From: Gonocerus acuteangulatus
Lineage: Eukaryota > Arthropoda > Insecta > Hemiptera > Coreidae
Direction: 5' to 3'
DNA length: 64,000 nt
Assembly (NCBI GenBank): GCA_946811695.1
Contig: OX328123.1
Span: 156,201,773-156,265,772 of the forward strand
The position numbers were made by a program, and so were the translations under genes. The notes under the pieces are model-generated. The model ran no database searches, had not been told where the DNA came from, and saw nothing but the letters and a program-made list of their open reading frames with translations. Positions 10,485 to 20,305 of the stretch are shown here, in pieces. Positions within the stretch are counted from its first letter, which is position 1. Each line of letters starts with the position of its first letter.

Positions 10485-10485
10485 C

Positions 10486-12690
10486 CCAGTCAACGAATGC
10501 TTAAAAACAGCTATAGGTGGAAATTTTTGGAACACAATTTTTGACTTCGTAACTTTGTTTGGGTTGGGTAGGAGGTGAACATATCAAAAGTGCTCGCGCG
10601 TAGCCTTTGTGCCGGGGGGAAGGGGGGGGGGGGGTTAGAAGTTCCGATTTTTCGGGTTTTCATTTATATCTCGTAACCCTGCATCCTAGCGACATGACTA
10701 TTCTATAACAAATGAAAGCTGATTAAATTTCCTACAAGTTCTATTTTATAAAGTTTTTCGAGATATCTTTAGGTTTCGAAATATCCGCTCTTGAAAGTCG
10801 GTCATTTTGGCGAAAAACACTTTCGCGCCATATTTTCCCCCTTTTTGACGGGATAACTCTTCAACGATGAACCCAAAAAATAAATAACGGTTATAGGGTT
10901 GTAGAGTATTGCATTCCCTTCAATAATATATGTTACTTTGCTATTTTGCGTATTTTCCTTCAAACGTAAAAATAATTTCAATGTTCATCGTGAAATTTAG
11001 CGACTAATAGTCCAGGTAACTAACATTTATAGACAAAAATGTTTGGAACACAATTTTTGACTTCATAACTTTGTTTCGGCTAGTTAGGAGGTCAATGTAT
11101 CAAAAGTCCTCGCCCGTAGCCTTTGTGCCGGGGGGAGTGGGGTTTAGAAGGCCCCATTTTTCGGGTTTTCACTTATATCTCGGAAACCGTGGGTCCTACC
11201 GGCATGTCCAGTATATAACAAACGAATGCTGATTAAATATGCTAAAGGTTCTAATTAATAAAGTTTTTCGAGAGATCTTTAGTTTTCGAAATATCCGCTC
11301 TTGAAAGTCTGTCATTTTGGGGAAAAAACACACTTTTTGCACTTTTTGACCGGATAACTCTTTAACAATAAACCCGAAAAATAAATGCCGTTTATAGGGC
11401 TGTAGAGCATTACATTCTCTTCAAGAATATACATAACTTTACTATTTTATGTATTTTCCTTCAAACGTGAAAACAGTTTTAATGTTTATCGTGATATCTG
11501 GCGACAACTGACCAATGAACCTTTCAATTTCTCACCATTTCCAGTCAATGTATAGTCCAAAATATGCTCCATTATGTAAATATAGTGAGTACATACGTCT
11601 AGTACTCACTATATATATATAATATAGCACAAAATATATAATTTTGGGCCCATTGCCAAGTTATTCAAACTCAATTAGATAAGATCTTGTCCATGGTTTT
11701 GCTAAGACCATGTGAGTGCGTATATAACGTTTGAAAGAAAATACAAAAAATAGTAAAGTAATATATATTATTGAAGCGAATGGAATGCTCTACAACCCTA
11801 TAGCCAACATTTATTTGTTGGGTTCATCGTTGAAGAGATATCCGGTCGAGAATATAAAAATGTGTGTTTTTTTCCCAAAATGATAGACATTCAAGAGCGG
11901 ATATTTTGAAAACTAAAGATACCTCGAAAAACTTCATTGAATGGAACTTGTAGCAAATTTAATAAGCTTTCATTTATTATAGAATGGTCATGTCGCTAGG
12001 ATGGAGGGTTTCCGAGATATTAGCGAAAAGCCGAAAAATTGGACCTTCTAACCCCCCCCCCCCCTCCCACTCCCCCCCTCCCTCTCCCCCCGGCACAAAG
12101 GCTACGGGTGAGGACTTTTGATATGTTGGCCCCCTACTAGCCGAAACAAAGTTATGAAGTTAAAAATTGTTTTCCAAACATTTCCACCTATAAATCTTAG
12201 TTTCCTAAATTATTTTTACGTTTGAAGGAAAATACATAAAATAGCAAAGTAATATATATTATTGAAGGGAATGCAATACTCTACAACCCTATAATCGTTA
12301 TCTATTTTTTGGGTTCATCGTTGAAGAGTTATCCCGTCAAAAAGGCGAAAAATATGCGGCGAAAGTGTTTTTTCCCAAAAAGACCGATATTCAAGAGCGG
12401 ATATTTCGAAACCTAATGATATCTCGAAAAACTTTATATAATAAAACATGTAGGAAATTTAATCAGCTTTCATTTGTTATAGAATAGTCATGTCGCTAGG
12501 ACGCATGGTTTCCGAGATATTAGTGAAAACCCGAAAAATGGGACCTTCTAAACCCCCCTCCCCCCCCCCCCCGGCACAAAGGCTAAGTGCGAGGACTTTT
12601 GATATGTTTACCTCCTTTCCATCCCAAACAAAGTTACGAAGTCAAAAATTGTGTACCAAAAATTTCCATCTATAACTGTTCATTGACTGG
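10486..12690. mobile_element. 2.2-kb palindromic element made of four related units
   Basis: Ends: CCAGTCAACGAATG on the left, and on the right (complement) CCAGTCAATGAACAG. A unit of roughly 500 bp occurs twice in direct order (about 10500-10990 and 11030-11500) and twice inverted (about 11720-12190 and 12200-12680). Shared landmarks are CCTTTGTGCCGGGGGG, TTTTTCGAGATATCTTTAG, TATCCGCTCTTGAAAG and a segment ending in TCAAACGTAAAAATAAT. The centre (about 11500-11720) is unique. No protein frame longer than 61 codons exists. The layout suggests a foldback DNA transposon; the class is unknown. Confidence 0.75.
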
Positions 12691-12737
12691 ACTGTATGTA
12701 TATATATATTTTTTTATTTAAAGCAAAACCGGATACT

Positions 12738-13143
12738 GCTCTAGCGCCTCTAGTGGTAGCAATAAGAAACAATGCCTGGTTTGGCGGCTAATTCAATTTG
12801 AATCGAATTTGGACTTGAACCAAACTTCTAATCAACCGATTTAGTTTATTTTTATAATCCATCTTTCTCTTTAGTTACCAACGGCATGTACCAAGTTTCG
12901 CCAAGATACACCCGAAATTAGCCTGTATTAGTTATTTGTAACTAGTAATTTTGCTCCTGAGTTAACGCCCCCCCCCCCTGCTAATGTACCGCTTTGGTCT
13001 ATTTTTGCAACAATTTTTTCGCTTTATATGACCACGAAAAATAGCGAGTTTCCTTGCAATATAGGCCTATATAGGCAAATTAGAAATTTGGGTCTGGTTC
13101 TGCCGTCCTGATTGGCCTATTTTGTTATGGAAACGCTCTATAC

Positions 13144-13165
<22 letters not shown>
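12738..13165 (+). mobile_element. Diverged family A relative
   Basis: The segment shares the family A block logic (ACCGATTTAGTTTATTTTTA, then CCAAGTTTCGCC, then TGAGTTAACGCCCCCC) and ends in a (TA)n tract at 13147-13177. A probable 3' remnant is at 15134-15215 (GTAGAATCGATGAATATTTG then CTCAATAGCTTCGG). A SINE-B and a large foldback element sit between the two halves. Confidence 0.5.
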
Positions 13166-13177
<12 letters not shown>

Positions 13178-13179
<2 letters not shown>

Positions 13180-13515
13180 GGGCGAGGTTAGCTCAGTGGT
13201 AGAGCACTAGACAAATAACCTGGAGGCCTGAGTTCAAATCCCGAGCAAGCACTAAAGATTTTTTCTTCTTGTGTCTTCGTTCATGGGTTGAATTCGGCCT
13301 CCCTGACCGTCCCTAGGTCAACCCAGCCTTTAATTAATTTATTAATGGGTACCTTGGGTGCTAATGACTCTAGGCAGTCGAAGCAGCCAAGGGGAAATTC
13401 AGGCGGCCGGAGCATAGTACTGACCACACTATCTCCCTAGTGTGCCGTATGGTCATGAATCAGATACCTCTATAGTATCTGCCCCTCAGGGCCCACGTGG
13501 CCTGTTACGGGACTG

Positions 13516-13516
<1 letters not shown>
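13178..13516 (+). mobile_element. tRNA-derived SINE-B inside a TA tract
   Basis: Head: GGGGCGAGGTTAGCTCAGTG with a B-box-like GAGTTCAAATCCC; body parallel to 6275-6625 through to CCTGTTACGGGACTGAT. TA repeats lie immediately on both sides, so a target duplication cannot be separated from the microsatellite. Confidence 0.85.
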
Positions 13517-13574
<58 letters not shown>

Positions 13575-13577
<3 letters not shown>

Positions 13578-15120
13578 GGTGTCCCGTAAATGTCTAGTCA
13601 TATTGAGAGTGGTGATAGAGGACCCTTAGGGGAACAAAAAATGTTCTATGACGATTTCCCGAATTCTTGCCCATAAGGGAGAAAACGTCGTTTTATTGTT
13701 TTATCGAGACAAACATGGTTTTTAGAAACATAATCGTTGTAGCTCCGTCCCAGCTGGTACTACTAGAAAGGGAGTGAAACCAATCGAAAGCTGAGTAAAT
13801 TTACTATAAGACTAGTTGGGAGTAAACGTAAAAATGAATGAATGTAAGTATGTATATCTTACCAAAAGAAGGCAATTCTAAATTTCCTGACATTTTATTG
13901 ATATTTCTTTCCAGCGTTACTCCTCAATGGGCAGGATCTGAGATTTCCGGGTTTCAGAAAAACTTCCTCATTTAACCAGCTTTCCATTCTTGTATCACAA
14001 CCCTGTGTTATTGAAGTATTTGAACGATTTAAGAACAAAAGTTTTAAAAAAAAAACATGGATCTGTGAAAAGAAAATTATATTTTTTTCTTCAATTTATT
14101 CAAAAAGCTGAAGGGAAATATTTTTTTTTATAAATGTTTACATAAATGTTAAGTAAATATTTACTTAAAAGACACATTTTTACAGGTACTTATATTTAGA
14201 AAACAAATGCTTTACCTTAAATTAATACTGATGGCTACGCTTGTGAAACTCACTGGGATTCTGAGCCCATGCGTTTTTGTTGTGGTAATTAAAAATTCTA
14301 TCCCTCATAAATAACATGTACATAGTCCTGTAAAAAAGGGTTCAAATGCGTGATATAGGTAAAAATAGTAATTTTTTAGGTTAATGTATGGTTGGGGTTC
14401 CTTAATGGCCGCCTCCTGGACCCAGTATTAGTTACCTGAATTAATAAATTCAAAATAAATGTGTATTTTATTTATTTACTGTTTTAAGATTTTTTTTTAT
14501 ATCCGTGGAAGTAATTTTTTTTATTCTTTTAAGTAAATATTTACTTAATATTTATGTAAACATTTATAAAAAAAATATTTCCCTTCAGCTTTTTGAATAA
14601 ATTGAAGAAAAAAATATAATTTTCTTTTCACAGATCCATGTTTTTTTTTAAAACTTTTGTTCTTAAATCGTTCAAATACTTCAATAACACAGGGTTGTGA
14701 AACAAGAATGGAAAGCTGGTTAAATGAGGAAGTTTTTCTGAAACCCGGAAATCTCAGATCCTGCTTATTGAGGAGTAACGCTGGAAAGAAATATCAATAA
14801 AATGTCAGGAAATTTAGAATTGCCTTCTTTTGGTAAGATATACATACTTACATTCATTCATTTTTACGTTTACTCTGAACTAGTCTTATAGTAAATTTAC
14901 TCAGCTTTCGATTGGTTTCACACCCTTTTTAGTAGTACCACCTGGGACGGAGCTACAACGATTATTCTTCTAAAAAGTACGTTTGTCTCGAAAAAACAAT
15001 AGAACGACGTTTTCTCCCTTATGGGCTAGAATTCGGGAAATCGTCATAGAACATTTTTTGTTTCCCTAAGGGTCCTCTATTACCCCTCACAATATGACTA
15101 GACATTTACGGGACACCCTG
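13575..15120. mobile_element. 1.55-kb foldback element with about 600-bp inverted arms
   Basis: Left end CAGGGTGTCCCGTAAATG and right end CATTTACGGGACACCCTG are exact complements. The arms (about 13575-14190 and 14520-15120) stay highly similar throughout, including the ATGTCAGGAAATTTAGAAT and TAAGTAAATATTTACTTAA landmarks, leaving a centre of about 330 bp. TA runs flank both ends. The CAGGGTGTCCC end is used by several unrelated-looking elements here (28976, 40541, 42820). No transposase frame is present. Confidence 0.85.
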
Positions 15121-15829
15121 TATATATATATGCATCAAGCAAGTAGAATCGATGAATATTTGAATACATTTTTCAAAATGTCGCGATTGCAAACTCAATA
15201 GCTTCGGAAAAAGGCTTACAGACTGTGGTAAAATTGTAGGTTTCGATCGGAAATATTCAAACGATTTCAAATTTCCTTAAATTGCACTATCCAGAGGAGG
15301 CCTGTTAAGGTATATGTTGTGCAATTTGTTATGATTAAGAAGTGACATGTCAGTGTCAATACTCTACATGAATGGCTTAGGAGATTCTAATAATATCTCT
15401 CATCGTTCTAATGTGTTGAGTACCGAAGAAGGAAGAAATTCAGCATAAGTAAGATATCGGTGGGATTAATCCTAAAATGACGTACCTATCCATTTTGTCT
15501 ACTTAAGGATGACATGTGACAGGTGTCGCGATACAACCATGAGATGTGGTAATTTTCGTGCTGACGCTTGGGTTCCTAGAAATGGTGGAATTCGTGTTGC
15601 TGGAATTAGTGGTTTACTCATCGTATGTAGAATGATTTGATAACGTTGAGGAATGATTTGACGACATCTTGCTGGGGACATAGTGGACTGGGGGTAGGTT
15701 GGCCTTCAAGGCCAATAGAATGTATGAAGTCAGAGACTGCATTCATTAATCGAACACAGATTGTATTCTTATCTCTTCCAGGACACAGTCGTGCTTGCGC
15801 TAGCACGTAATTCATGACCGCGGTAGGCA

Positions 15830-15913
15830 ATCCTACGTGCACCGACCTAGGTCGTGAATCCTACGTGCACCGACCTAGGTCGTGAATCCTACGTGCACCG
15901 ACCTAGGTCGTGA
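15830..15913 (+). repeat. 28-bp tandem repeat, 3 identical units, each with a palindrome
   Basis: Three perfect units of 28 bp, each containing the palindrome GACCTAGGTC preceded by TACGTGCACC. All copies are identical, implying recent expansion. Confidence 0.9.
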
Positions 15914-16057
15914 ATCGCTACAAATTATCTTAGATGCTTGTTATTCGAGTAGGTTTTTCCGATTCTCCCGATCCAAGGGATTAAGACACAATAAACGAAC
16001 TGTAACCTGATGTATGTTATACCAAGGTCAGGCAATAAATATGCCCGTTAAGGTACG

Positions 16058-16195
16058 TTTCCATTCTGACAAATCTCCGACACATGTGCCACGAATTGTT
16101 GCTAATGGTTTCCATTCTGACAAATCTCCGACACATTTGCCACGAATTGTTGCTAATGGTTTCCATTCTGCGATTTGTGCCCGGCACATGTCGCA
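16058..16195 (+). repeat. 51-bp tandem repeat, about 2.7 units
   Basis: Units begin TTTCCATTCTGACAAATCTC at 16058 and 16109, with a diverged partial third unit from 16160. The period of 51 is a multiple of three, so a 74-codon frame stays open across it; there is no other coding evidence. Confidence 0.85.
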
Positions 16196-17424
16196 GGGCA
16201 GATTTGTAGTAATCTTTCTAGGTTGTTCAGATTTTTAGGTATCTTTTAGCTTGTGGCCTCCCAAATTTATCTCGATTAATGTTAGAACGACGTTTATATG
16301 ACGTTGAAAGTGGCCTCTCCAAACACCCTTTTACTCCAACCAGTGGCTGGAGTCGAAGAGGCATCGGTGAGCCATTGACGCACTTGAAGGAAGAGAAAGC
16401 CATTGCTAACACTTCACTTGGTCACTGCAGCACAACTCTGGGCAACTTCTGAGTCGTCTTGGTGGAGAGAGTGGATGGGTGACGCTAGATAGGTAGAGGA
16501 CTTTGATGTGGAGAAAGTTTGCTTTGGAAACGTTGAAATCTGGATAATATAACCTCTTTAACGAATGCGATGTTAGGGTCTATATAGTTTATAAAATGTC
16601 CTTTTCCGTATCTATCATTAGTGCCTTTTGGAAACGTGGAATAGAAAGAGTCAATGTTTTATCTTAATCTTTCGTAAAAATTGTAAACATCTGAAAAATA
16701 TAAATTGAAAACTCAAAGCGAAGCAAGATACTAGGCGCCACAACAGGAAACTGACAGTATCCTAAGCTAATTAGATCGCTTCGTCAAAAACCGCATTTGA
16801 AGTAAATGTATTAAGCTTACGAATAGATGCTGCACATTTACCATGATTTGAACATAGTAGGGCACAAATCAACTAAACGATTCACAAATCGATTACATTT
16901 TACTCATAACTAGAGAACAGATGTAAAGTACACAGAATTCTTAAAAAAAAAAAAAAAAAAATATATTAAAATAAAATAATAATAATAAAAAAAATAATAA
17001 AAAATAAAAATGTAAATACATGATTTACATTTTTTTTTTCGAAATAATCGCTCGAATAAAACAATCGAAAAAAATGGTTTCCGGTCGTCTGTATGAGCGC
17101 AGTCCTTTTTTTGGAAGAATTAGACATTTATTTTTTTTTTTTATTTTTTTTTTTTGATAATTTGACATCCCGTATAAAAATTATGACACAAAGAATTGAA
17201 AAATATTGATTTCTTTGTCGTTTATAAAATGGAGAAAAGCACTTTGATTTTGATCACCCAAAGCAGTTTTACCCCATAATGACGTTCGATACTCCCTAAA
17301 AGAATTGAAAGTAAGAATGAAATGTAAAATAACAAACAAACAAAAAAATAATTTATATTTCTTTTATGTAATATATAACAGTATTTTTTTCCAATTTTAT
17401 TGATTATATTTTCAATGCAATGCC

Positions 17425-17425
17425 A

Positions 17426-17507
<82 letters not shown>
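17425..17507 (+). repeat. (CA)n-(TA)n microsatellite just upstream of exon 1
   Basis: A CA run at about 17425-17443 passes into a TA run to about 17506, ending 62 bp before the inferred splice acceptor of the first coding exon. Confidence 0.95.
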
Positions 17508-17510
<3 letters not shown>

Positions 17511-17568
17511 GTTCACACATGCCCTCAAACGGAAATGCATATTAATAATAGGTTGCTGTCTGTTGCAG

Positions 17569-17740
17569 AGATGCTTGGGTGCAGGCTGTGGGGTCTGCTA
17601 CTCCTGTGCAGCTATGCAAGTGGAGAACTGTACACTGCTCTCGCAGATCTGGAAGAGCTACTGGACACAGAAACTGTGTTCATCACTGCTCTTGAGAACT
17701 TCATACAGCAGACTCAATCTAGGATAGAGCTGCTCAAAAG
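17569..17740 (+). CDS. P4HA: Prolyl 4-hydroxylase subunit alpha, first coding exon
   Basis: Prolyl 4-hydroxylase hydroxylates collagen-type prolines in the ER lumen, using 2-oxoglutarate, Fe(II) and ascorbate; the alpha subunit works with protein disulfide isomerase. The chosen ATG is at 17571: it directly follows a good acceptor (TTGCTGTCTGTTGCAG) and starts a signal peptide (MLGCRLWGLLLL, likely cut after Gly18). The mature N-terminus ELYTALADLEELLDTE and the following helix fit the family's coiled dimerisation region. The exon gives 56 codons plus two bases and must end at 17740 (AAAAG) to keep frame with exon 2, so the intron starts with GC, not GT. The acceptor before the ATG implies an upstream non-coding exon. 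An upstream in-frame ATG at 17535 would spoil the signal peptide. Confidence 0.9.
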
Positions 17741-17781
17741 GCAGGTTTATTTTCCTCTTGTTCTAGCTTATTAAATTATTT

Positions 17782-18222
17782 CGTTTAGAGCCTTCAGCTC
17801 AAATTCAGGAACATAAATATGCTTTAGGTCCACACGTCAAACCTATGTAATCTACTGTATAACATACAGTCTTCTTTTTCGTACATGACCACCGTGCATG
17901 CGCGAACGCCAGCGGACACATTTTTGTGACACGTTTTTGTAACGATTAAGTCCACCCGACAAACCTATGTAGTGTACTCTATAACATACAGTCTTCTTCT
18001 TCGTACATGGCCGCGCCACTGCGCATGCGCAAACGCAAGCGGGCACTTTTTTGTGACACATACAGTCTTCTTTTTCGTACATGGCCACTGTGCATGCGCT
18101 AACGCCACTACGCATTCGTGAGCGCCACTGCGCATGCGCGAACGCAACTGGGCAAGCGCGAATGCCAGCAGGCACTTTTTGTAACGTTTTTTTCCAGTTC
18201 ATCGCTAAAGCATATTTATGCT
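17782..18222 (-). repeat. Dispersed repeat with tandem GCGCATGCGC palindromes (copy 1)
   Basis: The segment begins with CGTTTAGAGCCTTCAGCTC and ends with AAAGCATATTTATGCT; the same ends occur inverted at 22360-22695. Inside are repeated modules of the form TACAGTCTTCTTTTTCGTAC plus ACTGCGCATGCGC plus AACGCCAGCGGGCAC. The palindrome TGCGCATGCGC matches the published NRF-1 consensus. It sits only 42 bp beyond exon 1. No protein is encoded; overlapping open frames on both strands are by-products. Confidence 0.75.
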
Positions 18223-18489
18223 TAAAAAAACTGAGGTCAACAGAGAGAGAAAACCGTACAACTGAACGAAACTGACGCATCCGAATTTCAAGTTCCCATT
18301 CCTCCCATTGAGGCTATCGAAATTCCCATAGGGACCGTATTTCTAGGATTTTTAACCATCTTTCGAATATATGCCTTATATTTCATAATATTTCCCAAGC
18401 GGTTTTGAGATATTTAAGAACGTACACGAAAATGCCAGTTTTTTGTTTGTTCTATTTTTCGCGACAACGGATATGGCTTGGGAATCGGA

Positions 18490-19300
18490 AATTACTAAAG
18501 GTATTTACGTACTAGTTGCAGCGGTCTCGAGAAGTGGGTCTCGTTCAGGGACCCGGATCATGAAATGAGAACTCAATTGAACTTGTGGCAATATGGCGAC
18601 CGAAAGACCATTTATTAATATTATCAATGAGTTGGATTGACTAGTTTCGATATAACTTTGAGCAAGCGGAAACGCACAGCAATTATGCCATTAACATAAG
18701 TGCTACTGGTTTCCTAGGTTATCTAACATTAGCACTTATGATAATGGCATAATTGCTATGTGTTTATATAGAAACTCTAATTAATCCAACTCGTTGGTAA
18801 TATAGATCACTGGTTTTATAAAAGGGTAACAAACTGTAGATAGTCCAGCGTTAATAGCCCAATTGTTGATACGCCGTTAAACACGAAAAAAAAAACATTG
18901 CTTCAAAATTATCTCTATTCTCATTGCTATTGTCTGAAAAAATGCAAAAGCATCTTTTTCAGTCGTTGCTATATCCCAAATACTTATTTTTCTAGCCGAA
19001 AAAACAGAACAAAGAACACTTCAATACAAACAACACTCAGAAGTGAAACAATAAATATAACTTGTAAAAAACACAAATCTAACAGTAAGTAACACAAAAC
19101 GATAACTAGAACGGAAGAAAGAGCAGCCAAGGGAAAAGCCCATACGAATGAACCAATAGAAATGCTAATCAGTTATGCGCGTGCGCTGTTGATGGAGATA
19201 ACTTCATTTGAGTCTTCATGATCCAGATCCCTGAACGAGACCCAATTCTAGAGATCGGTGCAACTAGTACGTAAGTACCCGATTTAATTTTCTTCCTCGC
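18490..19300. mobile_element. Nested inverted-repeat element
   Basis: Outer arms: ACGTACTAGTTGCAGCGGTC with GGGTCTCGTTCAGGGA (18500-18600) are matched in complement at about 19190-19290. An inner palindrome (about 18633-18795) has arms with GAGTTGGATTGACTAG and GCAATTATGCCATTA. The inner arm resembles the internal units of the foldback element at 34814-36008, so the two may be related. No transposase is visible. Confidence 0.65.
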
Positions 19301-19470
19301 GTCAAGAAAGCCTATAGATCCTTATTTTGTCGAACATCGATAACTCGACCTTATGGAACTTCGATTACCACGAAACATGTCGGGCAAAGATTTTAAATAA
19401 AGTAGTTGAACAGAACGAACTGTGTACTACATTATGGACCCCCTGCCACAGAAAGAAATAAGAACAAGTG

Positions 19471-19472
<2 letters not shown>
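19301..19472. other. Unassigned spacer before a TA tract
   Basis: Short stretch with no recognised family, ending at the (TA)n tract at 19473-19517. Confidence 0.4.
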
Positions 19473-19520
<48 letters not shown>

Positions 19521-19895
19521 TCACATTTTAACGGAGGTCATTTTCGGTATCTGGCGAAAAAAAAACAGTCCAATGATTGGCCATGAGGGCCTGTAGGGAG
19601 AAGATACTATAGAGGTATCTGATTCCTGACCATACGGCACACTAGGGAAATAGTGTGGTTTTCCCCTTAGTAGGTGCTCATTAATAAATTAATCAAAGGC
19701 TGGGTTGACCTAGGGACGATCAGGAAGGCCGCATCCAATCAACGAACGAAGACACTAAAAGATAAAAATCGTTAGTGCGCTCGAGATTTGATATGAGTCC
19801 TGTCTATCACTGAGCTAACCTTGACCCCGTTTCAGATGAATATACGAAGACATTTTTCAAAAATTCTTTCATGGATGCAACCTCAAAAGTGGTGA
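19473..19895 (+). mobile_element. Family A 3' module split by SINE-B
   Basis: A (TA)n tract is followed by CATTTTAACGGAGGTCATTT, interrupted at about 19556 by a SINE-B, and resumed at 19830 with GAATATACGAAGACATTTTT and CAACCTCAA. The terminal hairpin is missing and the 5' half of the element is not found upstream, so only the 3' module remains. Confidence 0.6.
19557..19829 (-). mobile_element. SINE-B, internally deleted
   Basis: The minus strand carries the SINE-B head (AGCTCAGTGATAGACAGG) and tail (ending in CATTGGACTGTTTTTTTTT). Compared with 13178-13516 a central segment with the CGGCCGGAGCATAGT text is missing. The 3' end is again a T run on its own strand. Confidence 0.8.
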
Positions 19896-20290
19896 AATTG
19901 TCGAACTGAAAATAGAGGTCTTGAAAAGGGACTTCCATCTCTATGAGTCGAACTCTTGGGAGTCATAAATCGAACTCCAATTGTCAGCTTCAAATCGGCC
20001 TGCTACCTATAAAAGTGTTTGTTTTTTGTTTTTTTTATGGCGTGTCAACCTTTTAGGTCATTAACGTCATTTCTTTGTGAAGCGAATAATCTGTGATGGT
20101 AGTAATCATAAAAAGATTATTCGCTAACCTGTACATACATTCCCATTAATAAACAGTATAATATTACATGAGTCTGATAATGCCAATAATTGTTTTTAGA
20201 TGAATCTACGGGTAAATCGCCTTCGATGCGATTTTCGTGCTCACAAATAAATAAATAAAAAATGAATCTAGTCAGGAGCCTTTCTCTTCA
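19896..20290. other. 3' flank of the LINE fragment
   Basis: Includes a short AAATAAATAAATAAAA run near 20246-20262 that may be the LINE 3' tail (minus strand), followed by sequence containing a 15-bp near-palindrome (AAATCGCCTTCGATGCGATTT). Otherwise unassigned. Confidence 0.4.
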
Positions 20291-20305
20291 ATGAGCAGCT
20301 GATGA

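Larger units (their letters stand above)
15216..17420. other. Region upstream of the P4HA exon; no gene recognised
   Basis: Apart from the two short tandem arrays listed separately, I recognise only a segment at about 16690-16760 (GGCGCCACAACAGGAAACTG) that recurs inverted at 45650-45725 and near 43960. Small minus-strand open frames at 15499-15842 and 16227-16412 have no recognisable domain. The promoter and any 5' non-coding exon of the prolyl hydroxylase gene may lie here, but I see no motif strong enough to place them. Confidence 0.45.

Noticed and set aside
15499..15842. Two minus-strand ORFs upstream of P4HA as a small gene
   Set aside because: No recognisable domain, no start context or splice support; the right one runs into the 28-bp tandem repeat.
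17535..17570. Upstream ATG of P4HA exon 1
   Set aside because: It would put about 12 polar residues before the signal peptide and lies upstream of a good splice acceptor ending at 17568.
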